A program made the translations under genes and the position numbers. The notes under the pieces are model-generated. The model worked only from the letters and a program-made list of their open reading frames with translations. It did not search any database and was not told the origin of the DNA. A DNA stretch of 64,000 nt. Source: Chloroflexota bacterium (lineage in GTDB: Bacteria > Chloroflexota > Anaerolineae > UBA4142 > SHND01). Below, piece after piece: positions 55,694 through 63,497 of the stretch. Numbering within the stretch: the first letter of the stretch is position 1; each line of letters begins with the position of its first letter. The stretch covers positions 206,903-270,902 of the forward strand of contig SHND01000030.1 in the NCBI GenBank assembly GCA_004295045.1, in the 5' to 3' direction.

Positions 55694-55721
55694 TTGCCTA
55701 CCGAACGGTAGGTACTATAAT
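55694..55721 (+). promoter_or_regulatory. Second promoter (P2) with TetR-type operator filling the spacer
   Basis: TTGCCT (55694-55699), 16-bp spacer, TATAAT (55716-55721). The spacer plus the last -35 bases form CCTACCG-AA-CGGTAGG (55697-55712), a 7-bp inverted repeat of the kind bound by TetR-family repressors. A repressor here would block both promoters. No TetR gene is in the window. Confidence 0.65.
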
Positions 55722-55735
55722 GCTCAGGGAGGGCA

Positions 55736-56158
55736 ATGATGTCCAAAATAATGTTCCCATCCGATGCTTGGGTGAAACAACTGGAAGTGGAACTGAATCG
55801 CAGCGAAGCGTACGCCGAGGCAGGCAAAAATTGGGAAGGCGATTTCTATTTTGTAATTGACCCCGATAAAGACAATCCCCAGCAAGAATCAACCTATCTC
55901 TACATGGACTTGTGGCATGGAAAATGTCGCGCGGCGTATGCTGTTCACGACAAGAGCGAAAAAAATCCTGCCTTTGTCATGTCCGGCACCTACTCGAAAT
56001 GGAAACGCGTCGTCACCGCGCAGCTCGACCCGCTTCAAGGTTTGATGACGGGACAGCTCAAGCTCAAAGGCAACATGGTGATGGTGATGAAAAACGTCAA
56101 AGCCGCGCAAGAGATGGTCAAAGCGTGTACGCGGATTGATGCCGAATTTTCCGCGTAA
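55736..56158 (+). CDS. SCP2 sterol-carrier-domain protein
   Basis: 140 residues (two adjacent ATG codons at 55736 and 55739, ribosome-binding site AGGGAGG). Compact SCP2 fold: GDFYFVIDPDKDNPQQ, YLYMDLWHGKCRAAYAVHD, PAFVMSGTYSKWKRVVTAQL, LMTGQLKLKGNMVMVMKNVK. Binds hydrophobic ligands such as fatty acyl chains. Its stop overlaps the start of the aldehyde:ferredoxin oxidoreductase gene by one base (TAATG), which suggests it delivers lipophilic aldehydes to that enzyme (inference). Confidence 0.87.
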   Translation: MMSKIMFPSDAWVKQLEVELNRSEAYAEAGKNWEGDFYFVIDPDKDNPQQESTYLYMDLWHGKCRAAYAVHDKSEKNPAFVMSGTYSKWKRVVTAQLDPLQGLMTGQLKLKGNMVMVMKNVKAAQEMVKACTRIDAEFSA

Positions 56159-58035
56159 TGAACGGCTACACAGGCAAGCTCCTTTTCATTCATCTCAACA
56201 CCGGCGAAATCCATACAGAAGAATTGAACCGCGCCTACGCCGCCGCATATCTCGGCGGCAGTGGTCTCGCCGCGCGTTATATCTATGATTGGATTGATGC
56301 AAGCACCGACCCGCTCGGTCCCGAAAATCCCCTCGTCTTTATGAATGGACCGCTCGACGCGGCGGGCGCGCCGGTTTCGGGGCGTTTTGCGGTGTGCGCG
56401 CGTTCGCCGCAAACGGGCTTGTGGGGCGAAGCCATCGCAGGAAATTTTTTCGGGCCCGAATTGAAATTTGCCGGATATGATGGCATTGTAATTCGCGGCA
56501 AGGCGAACGCGCCCTGCTATTTGCACATCACACCCGACGGCGTTGAACTGCGCGACGCAAAACATTTGCGCGGAATGACAACGTACGAAACGGGCGACGC
56601 GATTCGCGCGGAATTGAACGACCCCGGTCTGGTGACTGCTTGCATCGGACCTGCCGGAGAAAATCTGATAAAGTTCGCGTTGATTCTCACATCGAGCGCG
56701 CGGGCGGGCGCAAAAAAAGGAATCGCGGGACGCTGTGGCATGGGCGCGGTAATGGGTTCGAAAAATCTCAAAGCGATCGCCGTGCGCGGTTCCAAGCATC
56801 CGCTTCAACACAAAGTGCAGCTGCACGACCCTGAACGCTTTCGTCAAGCGATGTTAGCCGCGCAAAGATTTTTGAGTGACGACATGGCAACCGAAGTTTT
56901 GCGCGCGGTTGGTTCGTCGGGCGCGATGGATTTTTACGGTTTGCTCGGCGATGTGCCAACGAAATACTGGACGCAAGGCACGTTCGATTACGAAAAAATT
57001 TCCGGCAACCTGATGGCGGAAACAATTTTGACGGGACGCGCAACCTGTCATGCCTGCATGGTAGCGTGTGGACGACGCGTCGAAAGAGCGGGCGAGTATG
57101 TTTTGCCGCACGCCGAAGGACCCGAATTTGAAACGCTCGCGGGATTTGGTCCATTAATTCTCAATGACGATTTGAATCTCGCCGCGTACATTGGCTCACA
57201 GTGCGATGCGTTGGGGTTGGATTCCATCACGACGAGTTCGACGATTGCCTTTGCGTATTATTTGCGCGAGTTGGACATATTGCCGCGCAGTGAATTGAAT
57301 GGCGGCGATCTGGTGTGGGGCGATGGACATGCCGCGTTGAAATTGGTGCAAGACATTGCTCATCGCCGCGAGTTTGGCGAAATTCTCGCGCACGGTTCGC
57401 GCGATTTGGGCGCGCGTTACGGCGTCGAAGGTATGGCAGTCCAAATCAGCGGAATGGAAGTGGCGATGCACGACCCGCGCGCGGCGGCGGGGATGGCGGT
57501 GACGTACGCAACGTCGCCGATTGGTGGCAGTCACAATCAGAGCGATTTTTTCATGGTCGAAACTTCCGGGCGACCCATTGATGAGCTGGGCATCGAGACG
57601 ATGGATCGTTTTCAGAGTTCGGGCAAAGCCGCGGCTATCGCGCGGCACCAAGATTGGCGGACGGTGAATAATGCATCGGTCACGTGCTATTTCCCGAATC
57701 CGCCCGCGCATGACATTTGCGAAATGTTGGCGGCGGCGACGGGGTACGACATTTCAACACAAAATATCTTGACGTACGGCGAGCGCATTTGGAATTTGAA
57801 ACGCGCGCTAAATTTGAAATTGGACTATCACGCGCGCTGCGCGGAAAAACTGCCCGAGCTAATCTTGCGCCCATTGGAAGATGGCGGCACAGAGGGACAC
57901 GTCCCCGACTTTGAAAACATGATGCGCGAATATTATGCATTTCGCGATTGGGACTGGGAAACAGGTAAACCGTCGCGCGCGAAACTAGAATCGCTGGGAA
58001 TGAGTGAGATCGTGCGCGATGTGTGGGACGAATAG
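56158..58035 (+). CDS. aor: Tungsten-dependent aldehyde:ferredoxin oxidoreductase
   Basis: 625 residues, normal length. Oxidises aldehydes to carboxylates with ferredoxin (or the reverse). N-terminal tungstopterin domain: YLGGSGLAARYIYDWID, GRFAVCARSPQTGLWGEA, YDGIVIRGKANAP, KKGIAGRCGMGAVMGSKNLK. The [4Fe-4S] ligands are CHACMVACG (three Cys, about 300-306) and probably the distal Cys in NASVTCYFPNPPAHDI. GLDSITTSSTIAFAYYL is the family substrate-channel helix. Oxygen-sensitive enzyme, implying anaerobic or microaerobic life. Coupled to the SCP2 gene and under the double promoter with TetR-type operator. Confidence 0.93.
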   Translation: MNGYTGKLLFIHLNTGEIHTEELNRAYAAAYLGGSGLAARYIYDWIDASTDPLGPENPLVFMNGPLDAAGAPVSGRFAVCARSPQTGLWGEAIAGNFFGPELKFAGYDGIVIRGKANAPCYLHITPDGVELRDAKHLRGMTTYETGDAIRAELNDPGLVTACIGPAGENLIKFALILTSSARAGAKKGIAGRCGMGAVMGSKNLKAIAVRGSKHPLQHKVQLHDPERFRQAMLAAQRFLSDDMATEVLRAVGSSGAMDFYGLLGDVPTKYWTQGTFDYEKISGNLMAETILTGRATCHACMVACGRRVERAGEYVLPHAEGPEFETLAGFGPLILNDDLNLAAYIGSQCDALGLDSITTSSTIAFAYYLRELDILPRSELNGGDLVWGDGHAALKLVQDIAHRREFGEILAHGSRDLGARYGVEGMAVQISGMEVAMHDPRAAAGMAVTYATSPIGGSHNQSDFFMVETSGRPIDELGIETMDRFQSSGKAAAIARHQDWRTVNNASVTCYFPNPPAHDICEMLAAATGYDISTQNILTYGERIWNLKRALNLKLDYHARCAEKLPELILRPLEDGGTEGHVPDFENMMREYYAFRDWDWETGKPSRAKLESLGMSEIVRDVWDE

Positions 58036-58259
58036 GCGCGAATCGCCGCGCGCAACCTTGCCCGTGCCACTTTGTGCGCTATAGTTGGCGAACGCCTCTC
58101 GCGTAGCGAATTCCTCTTGACCCCCCTTATCGTGTAACCGTAATGCCATTACAATATGAGTAATCATCTTTATGATGTGGGTGTCGTGGCAATTTTCCAG
58201 ACAGACTGTTTAGTTCCGTCAGCCCCAAAAATGATCAATTGCGGATGCAAGGAGGTCAA
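58036..58259. other. Non-coding gap after aor
   Basis: 224 bp without a supported gene. No clear terminator. Sequence between 58130 and 58250 is distinctly more AT-rich than the flanks (gtgtaaccgtaatgccatta), possibly the left border of acquired DNA carrying the nuclease gene. Confidence 0.5.
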
Positions 58260-58325
58260 GTGACTTCTAGAGATCAAAACATCCCATCAATTTTTAGGAG
58301 GAGAAATGAGTCTTGGTTATGTTGA
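58260..58325 (+). CDS. Possible 21-aa leader ORF overlapping the nuclease start
   Basis: GTG at 58260 follows a near-perfect ribosome-binding site AAGGAGGTC. The frame (VTSRDQNIPSIFRRRNESWLC) ends at TGA 58323-58325, 17 bp inside the nuclease gene, whose own site TAGGAGGAG and ATG (58306) lie within it. Translation of the leader could open or control the nuclease start. Short and without homologues known to me. Confidence 0.3.
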   Translation: MTSRDQNIPSIFRRRNESWLC

Positions 58326-58824
58326 GGAACTTGCGGTTCGGTACTTCGAACGAGATGGGTATCTTGTTCAAAGCAATGTTCGTTTCCAGTTAGATAAGAA
58401 AAAGTTGGGCAAGAAAGCCGCAGGTTGGTCGGATATTGACATTGTTGCAGTGAAACCTATGGAGGTTAAGATTGTGCAATGTAAGAGTTTTTCTGGAACA
58501 AAGAAAAGCGAATTGTTTACTAACGAAATGATGGAATGGTTCGATACTGCAGAATCATTTCTGCGCAAAGATAAATTTTGGAAGGGATGGCTTGAAAATC
58601 GAAAATTAAATCGCGTGTTCATAGTGGATTTTTCTGTCCCGGCGGTCGATAAGAAACTTCGGGCAGCTGGTATAGAGGTTTTATATTACAAGGAGATACT
58701 GAAAAAGCTTCTTGGTTGGCTAGAAGATGGACCAGAGTCAAGACGGAAAGGCAAAGAGGATGACATGGTTATTCGGCTCCTTGTTGGAATGCTTCAGTAC
58801 GGAGTAATTAGAGAGGATATATGA
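58306..58824 (+). CDS. PD-(D/E)XK (Mrr-like) nuclease-domain protein
   Basis: 172 residues. The core reads YVEELAVRYFERDGYLVQSN, then GWSDIDIVAVKPMEVKIVQCK, giving the Asp and Q-x-K of Mrr-type restriction nucleases (the Glu is replaced by Gln, as is common in that group). No specificity domain is attached. Strong ribosome-binding site TAGGAGGAG. Codon use and base composition are AT-rich relative to the genes on either side, suggesting recent acquisition. Its stop overlaps the M20 peptidase start by 4 bp (ATGA). Could be a solitary restriction or DNA-repair nuclease; its partner is not obvious. Confidence 0.75.
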   Translation: MSLGYVEELAVRYFERDGYLVQSNVRFQLDKKKLGKKAAGWSDIDIVAVKPMEVKIVQCKSFSGTKKSELFTNEMMEWFDTAESFLRKDKFWKGWLENRKLNRVFIVDFSVPAVDKKLRAAGIEVLYYKEILKKLLGWLEDGPESRRKGKEDDMVIRLLVGMLQYGVIREDI

Positions 58825-59909
58825 TCAACGAACAACGCCTCGTGCAAACGTTTCTCGACCTCGTGCAAATAGATTCGCCTTCGGGCGATGAAGGCGCGAT
58901 TGCAGAATTTGTCGCCGCGCGTCTGCGCTCACTGGGCGCGGAGGCGAATGTGGACGCGCTCTATAACGTCACCGCGAAAATTCCGGGAAATGGCGTCAAG
59001 CAAAATGCGAAACCATTGTTTCTGAACGCGCATACTGATAATGTTGCGCCGGCGCGCGGCATCAAACCTATCGTCGCGGGTGGACAAATCGCGTCGGACG
59101 GAACGACGGTGCTGGGCGCAGATGATTTGGCGGGCGTCGCCGCGATTTTGGAAGGTGTCCAGTCGCTCGTTCAAGACAACCAAAAACATCTGCCATTGGA
59201 AATTGCCATCACCGCGCAAGAGGAGATGGGACTGGTCGGCGCCAAGGGGTTGAATTTGAGCGCCTTTCACGCAAAGGAAGGCGTTGTATTCGACGGCGGC
59301 GGACCTGTGGGTTCGATCACACTTGCCGCGCCGACGCACAATTTATTGGACGTGACGATCATCGGCAAAGCCGCGCATTCCGCAAGACCCGATGAGGGCG
59401 TCAACGCGTTGACCATTGCTGCGCGTGCGCTCACGCAAGCCAAAGTGGGCAAGTTGGACAAGGACACCACCGCCAACTTTGGAATGGTGCGCGGCGGCAA
59501 CGCGCGCAATATCGTTCCCGAAAAAATAGAACTCGTCGGCGAAGTGCGAAGCCGCAACGAGAAAAAATTGGAACGCCATACGCGCGCGCTCAAGCAAGCG
59601 TTCACGAAAGCGGTCAAAGGCACGGGCGCGGAGCTCGAATTTCGCGTCACCCGTGCGTATAACCGTTACGAATTCGGGAAAAATGATCGCCTCGTCAAGC
59701 GCGTAGCTCAAGCATTGAAAAAAATCGGACGCACGCCGACGTATCGCGCGACGATGGGCGGCAGTGACGCGAATATTTGGAATGCCAAAGGCATCAAAAC
59801 GATTGTGGTCAGCGTCGGTTACGAACAAATTCACACGACGAGCGAATATATTCCCGTTGCAGAGCTTGTAAAAGCGGCAGAATTGGTTGAAACGCTCGCG
59901 TCCGCTTGA
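58821..59909 (+). CDS. M20 family metallopeptidase (PepT-like)
   Basis: 362 residues. Di-zinc peptidase: metal site 1 NAHTDNVAPARG, bridging Asp VLGADDLAGVAAIL, catalytic Glu pair TAQEEMGLVGAKG, substrate-side VVFDGGGPVGSI, and C-terminal His in YEQIHTTSEYIPV. The dimerisation domain is about 175-290. The family cleaves tripeptides or similar. It begins within the nuclease stop codon; since its composition is that of core genes, the nuclease was probably inserted in front of it. Confidence 0.88.
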   Translation: MINEQRLVQTFLDLVQIDSPSGDEGAIAEFVAARLRSLGAEANVDALYNVTAKIPGNGVKQNAKPLFLNAHTDNVAPARGIKPIVAGGQIASDGTTVLGADDLAGVAAILEGVQSLVQDNQKHLPLEIAITAQEEMGLVGAKGLNLSAFHAKEGVVFDGGGPVGSITLAAPTHNLLDVTIIGKAAHSARPDEGVNALTIAARALTQAKVGKLDKDTTANFGMVRGGNARNIVPEKIELVGEVRSRNEKKLERHTRALKQAFTKAVKGTGAELEFRVTRAYNRYEFGKNDRLVKRVAQALKKIGRTPTYRATMGGSDANIWNAKGIKTIVVSVGYEQIHTTSEYIPVAELVKAAELVETLASA

Positions 59910-59955
59910 ATGCTTTGAATTTCGGATTCATCAAAAACACGCATTTTGAACTCAT

Positions 59956-59984
59956 TTGGCATTGTCCCGCGTTGCGTGTAAAAT
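59956..59984 (+). promoter_or_regulatory. Promoter of the beta-CASP RNase gene
   Basis: TTGGCA (59956-59961), 17-bp spacer, TAAAAT (59979-59984). Leader of about 115 nt to the start at 60105. Confidence 0.6.
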
Positions 59985-60104
59985 GCCCGCGTGTTTTGCA
60001 TTCAACATTTGCGGCAGTCCTGTGAACTTTAACATCATCGTATTTCTGCGCCGCGCGCGCGGCTGCAATCCGCAGCACAAAATATTCGCACAAAGCGATG
60101 TGCT

Positions 60105-61502
60105 ATGCGCCTAACCTTTTGGGGCGCCGCGCGCGAAGTAACGGGTTCGATGCATTTGATCGAGACGAACGGCACGCGATTGCTGCTCGATTGCGGAAGC
60201 AAGCAAGGTCATCGGCGCGAAGCAAACGAACGGAACGCGAATTTTCCTTTTGACGCGGCAAGCATTGACGCGGTGCTAATCTCGCACGCGCATATTGATC
60301 ATTGCGGTAACTTGCCGACGCTGACCAAGCATGGCTTTACGCGCGATGTTATTGGCACACATGCGACCAATGATTTGGTTCGCATCATGTTGTTCGACTC
60401 CGCGAAAATTCAGGAACAGGATGCAGCGTACTTGAACAAAAAGCGCGCCGGGCGCGGCGAAGAACCCATCGTGCCAATTTATACACGCGCCGATGTCGAA
60501 GTGGCAGTCCGTGCCTTGACGGGGCGCTCTTATAATTTTTGGTTTGAATTGCCCCATGCGAATATCCGCGCGCAGTTTTTGGATGCGGGACATATTCTTG
60601 GCTCTGCGATCACACAGCTTGACATCGTCGAAAGCGAACGTACGATTCGTTTCGGCTATACGGGCGATCTCGGCGTAAAGAACAAATTGATTTTGCGCGA
60701 CCCGCAACCCGCGCCACCATTGGATTATTTGATTATTGAAGGCACGTATGGGGACCGGCTGCACAGCTCACGCGCGGACTCGGAAAAAGAACTCGCGCGA
60801 ATTATTGGTGAAACGGCAGCGCAGGGTGGCAAAACCATCATTCCCGCGTTCGCGTTAGACCGCACACAGGAAATTGTCTATTCGCTCCATCGTTCCATTT
60901 TGAGTGGCGCGCTGAACCCATTGCCCGTATTTGTAGATTCCCCGCTTGCGATGGATGCCACAGAAATTTACCGAATGCACCCCGACATTTTCGACCAAGA
61001 AACGCTTGCCTTCATGGAAAAAAATGAAGACCCCTTTGGCTTTCGTCAACTGACTTATACGCGCGATGTAGAGGCTTCCAAAGCAATCAACGATTTGTAC
61101 GGACCTGCCGTAATCATTGCCTCGAATGGAATGGTCGAAGCGGGACGCGTGCTGCATCATGTCAAGAACAATATCGGAGATCGCAAAAACACCATTTTGT
61201 TCGTTGGCTACCAAGCCGAAAATACGTTGGGGCGGCGCATTCTCGATGGCGCGAAACGCGTGCGGATTTTGGGCGATGAATATTCTGTGCGCGCGCGAAT
61301 TGCGCGCGTCGATGGATTGAGCGGACATGCCGACCGCAACGGTTTGCTCGAGTGGGTGCGTCCCATTGCGGACGAACTAAAAGGCGTATTTGTGGTTCAT
61401 GCGGAAGAGCAAGCTGCGGAAGCGCTCGTGGAGGGTTTGCGCGGGCTTGGCATCCGGAACGCAATTGCGCCAAGGTATGGAGAACAATTCAATTTGAATT
61501 AA
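60105..61502 (+). CDS. MBL-fold / beta-CASP ribonuclease (CPSF73-like)
   Basis: 465 residues. Metallo-beta-lactamase motif 2 ISHAHIDHCGNLPTL, motif 3 FLDAGHILGSA, motif 4 GYTGDLGVKN; beta-CASP motifs A (IIPAFALDRTQEIVY), B (FVGYQAENTLGRR) and C (RVDGLSGHADRNGLLEWV). This arrangement (KH domain absent) is that of the bacterial/archaeal YSH1-type RNA exo-/endonucleases related to CPSF73. Probably takes part in RNA processing or decay. Single gene with its own promoter. Confidence 0.92.
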   Translation: MRLTFWGAAREVTGSMHLIETNGTRLLLDCGSKQGHRREANERNANFPFDAASIDAVLISHAHIDHCGNLPTLTKHGFTRDVIGTHATNDLVRIMLFDSAKIQEQDAAYLNKKRAGRGEEPIVPIYTRADVEVAVRALTGRSYNFWFELPHANIRAQFLDAGHILGSAITQLDIVESERTIRFGYTGDLGVKNKLILRDPQPAPPLDYLIIEGTYGDRLHSSRADSEKELARIIGETAAQGGKTIIPAFALDRTQEIVYSLHRSILSGALNPLPVFVDSPLAMDATEIYRMHPDIFDQETLAFMEKNEDPFGFRQLTYTRDVEASKAINDLYGPAVIIASNGMVEAGRVLHHVKNNIGDRKNTILFVGYQAENTLGRRILDGAKRVRILGDEYSVRARIARVDGLSGHADRNGLLEWVRPIADELKGVFVVHAEEQAAEALVEGLRGLGIRNAIAPRYGEQFNLN

Positions 61503-61577
61503 ACGGCTGTGTAGCAAGCGCATCTGGCTGTGCGATGCCCGTTGGATGCTGACTAGACAGTGCGTCAGGAGTACCTC

Positions 61578-62684
61578 ATGGATTTTGTAACCGCCGAAGA
61601 AAAATTTAACGAACTGCAAGCGCGCATTCGGCGCGGCGAACCGATGAGCGAGGACCAGTATCAAGAAGAACTCGCGAAACTGATGGTGCAGGATGATTCG
61701 GGCGTCTTTTGGTCGCTTGAACCGGGGACGGGACGTTGGCTTTATTTCAACGGCACCGAATGGATGCCCGGCACGCCGCCGAGACAAGCAGCGGTGCCTC
61801 CTCCCGCCGCGAGCGCGGCGGCAGCAGGGGCAGCAGCATTGTACGAAGCGCCATCTGCTGAACCGCAAGCGCCTCCGGAAAGCGCGCCAAGCGTGGAACA
61901 ACCAACGAGCTATGTTCCCAGCGAAGCGGCGTACCCAACCGAATATACCGGAACGTACACCGGCGAACCCGCTTACGGACAAGAAAGCGTCTCAGATTCT
62001 TCGCATGTTCCACTCCCGGGCGCAGAAACACCCTTGGAACCGGATGCAGTGCCAACCTATGTGCGGATGCCTGAACCGGAAACGACGAATGTTCCGCCCG
62101 GCGGAATTCCGCCGCGTCCGGTGCGCGAGGCATCGCCGCTGGCAGTCCCGGGTGGTGAACGCGCGTGGCTGCCCTTTGCCTTTGGCGCGTTGGTACTGCT
62201 CTTGTGCGCGGTCGTACTTTTCTTTGGCGTACGCGGCTTGCCCCAATTCAATAACACGGCAGGCGCTGTGCCGACTGAAGAGCCAACTTTGGAAGAGACC
62301 GAAGTACTGCCGACCGCGACGGTTGAATTAGAACCGACCAAAGCGCCCAAGCCAACCAAAGAACCAACCGCAGAGCCGCAACCCACACCCGAACCGCAGG
62401 TGGTCAAAGCGACGACGACTGAAGTTTTGAATATTCGCCAGGGACCTGCGCGTACGACGCCCTCGCTTGGAAAATTGCAAAAGGGTCAAGAAGTTACCGT
62501 GATTGGACGGAACGGTGATGGCACGTGGATCCAAATCGAAATTCCCGCCGAGATCGCGGCAGGTACGGGTTGGATCAGCGCCGAGTTCGCCACCATCACC
62601 GGCGATGTCAATACCTTACCGGTCACTAGCGGCGACAGTGGTACAAGTCCACAACCGCAAGCGACAGAAACACCAACCGGATAA
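61578..62684 (+). CDS. Membrane-anchored SH3b-domain protein with Pro-rich stalk
   Basis: 368 residues from ATG 61578 (ribosome-binding site AGGAG). A small N-terminal domain (MDFVTAEEKFNELQARIRRG ... LYFNGTEWMPG, about 1-65) looks like a short helical plus GYF/WW-like module in the cytoplasm; a long disordered Pro/Ala/Glu-rich segment (about 66-190) follows; one membrane helix (FGALVLLLCAVVLFFGVRG, about 200); a second Thr/Pro/Glu stalk (EPTKAPKPTKEPTAEPQPTP); and a C-terminal bacterial SH3 domain (LNIRQGPARTTPSLGKLQKG). Probably binds peptidoglycan outside and something else inside. Function not known. Confidence 0.78.
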   Translation: MDFVTAEEKFNELQARIRRGEPMSEDQYQEELAKLMVQDDSGVFWSLEPGTGRWLYFNGTEWMPGTPPRQAAVPPPAASAAAAGAAALYEAPSAEPQAPPESAPSVEQPTSYVPSEAAYPTEYTGTYTGEPAYGQESVSDSSHVPLPGAETPLEPDAVPTYVRMPEPETTNVPPGGIPPRPVREASPLAVPGGERAWLPFAFGALVLLLCAVVLFFGVRGLPQFNNTAGAVPTEEPTLEETEVLPTATVELEPTKAPKPTKEPTAEPQPTPEPQVVKATTTEVLNIRQGPARTTPSLGKLQKGQEVTVIGRNGDGTWIQIEIPAEIAAGTGWISAEFATITGDVNTLPVTSGDSGTSPQPQATETPTG

Positions 62685-62704
62685 AAAAAGGAATTGCCGA
62701 ATTC

Positions 62705-62760
62705 GGAATGCACAATGCACAACGGCATGATCAATTGTGCATTGTGCATTTTGCATTGTT
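62705..62760. repeat. Palindromic repeat I (AATGCACAATGCACAA) before dedA
   Basis: GAATGCACAATGCACAAC and TTGTGCATTGTGCATT with a trailing TTGCATTG form a hairpin just before the dedA start. It has the same look as the other translated or intergenic repeats in the window. Confidence 0.75.
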
Positions 62761-62769
62761 GATTCAATC

Positions 62770-63426
62770 ATGGATTTTCTCTTACACCCCGATAAATATC
62801 TTGAACTTCTCGGTCCGACGGTTGCGCTCATCGCCATCTGGTCAATTGTATTTGCCGAATCGGGATTGTTCTTTGGATTTTTTCTGCCGGGCGATAGTCT
62901 CTTGCTCACGGCGGGTTTGCTGGCGTACAAAGGATTCTTTAACATCTGGATACTTGTGCCGGGCATCGTGATCGCGGCGATCATCGGCGACAACGTGGGT
63001 TATTGGTTCGGGCAGCTCGTTGGACCGCCGATTTTTTCGCGTCCGCAATCACGCTTCTTCAAGCCGCAGAATCTCGCCAAAGCCAGAGAGTATTATGATC
63101 GCTATGGACCCATTACCATCGTCCTCGCGCGCTTCCTGCCGTTCATCCGCACCTTTGTTCCCATCGTCGCGGGCGCGGTAAAAATGCACTATCGCACCTT
63201 TTTCTTTTACAATGTCATCGGCGCGTTGTTGTGGGGCGCGGGCGTTACGCTCGCCGGATATTTTCTTGCGTCGCTTATCCCGCCCGAAGTGTTGGAACGC
63301 TATTTTATTGTGATTGTGCTGCTCGCGTTTTTCATTCCGGGCATTCCAACAGTGCTGCATATTTGGAATGACAATAAAGAGTCCATTTTGGCGCGTTTGC
63401 CCGGGCGGCAAAAAGCATCGGAATAA
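62770..63426 (+). CDS. DedA-family membrane protein
   Basis: 218 residues from ATG 62770 (MDFLLHPDKYLELLGP); the upstream frame is translated repeat. Signature blocks: FAESGLFFGFFLPGDSLLLT, GDNVGYWFGQLVG, YYDRYGPITIVLARFLPFIR (with the conserved basic and acidic residues), TFVPIVAGAVKMHYRTFFFY. DedA proteins act as lipid (undecaprenyl phosphate or phosphatidylethanolamine) scramblases or flippases in the cytoplasmic membrane. Followed by a terminator. Confidence 0.93.
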   Translation: MDFLLHPDKYLELLGPTVALIAIWSIVFAESGLFFGFFLPGDSLLLTAGLLAYKGFFNIWILVPGIVIAAIIGDNVGYWFGQLVGPPIFSRPQSRFFKPQNLAKAREYYDRYGPITIVLARFLPFIRTFVPIVAGAVKMHYRTFFFYNVIGALLWGAGVTLAGYFLASLIPPEVLERYFIVIVLLAFFIPGIPTVLHIWNDNKESILARLPGRQKASE

Positions 63427-63433
63427 TAAATGC

Positions 63434-63465
63434 AACGGCGGACAAAATATCGTCCGCCGTTTTTC
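63434..63465 (+). terminator. Rho-independent terminator after dedA
   Basis: AACGGCGGAC (63434-63443) pairs with GTCCGCCGTT (63452-63461), followed by TTTC. Confidence 0.88.
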
Positions 63466-63482
63466 GTTCCGCAAATTTCAAA

Positions 63483-63488
63483 TATAAT
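63483..63488 (+). promoter_or_regulatory. -10 of lysA, leaderless arrangement
   Basis: Perfect TATAAT ends only 9 bp before the ATG at 63498, so transcription should start within a few bases of the start codon. No clear -35 and no ribosome-binding site. Confidence 0.45.
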
Positions 63489-63497
63489 CTCTACTCC

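Noticed and set aside
63427..63497. Lysine riboswitch in front of lysA
   Set aside because: The gap is only 71 bp and is filled by the dedA terminator and the lysA -10, too small for the known L box.
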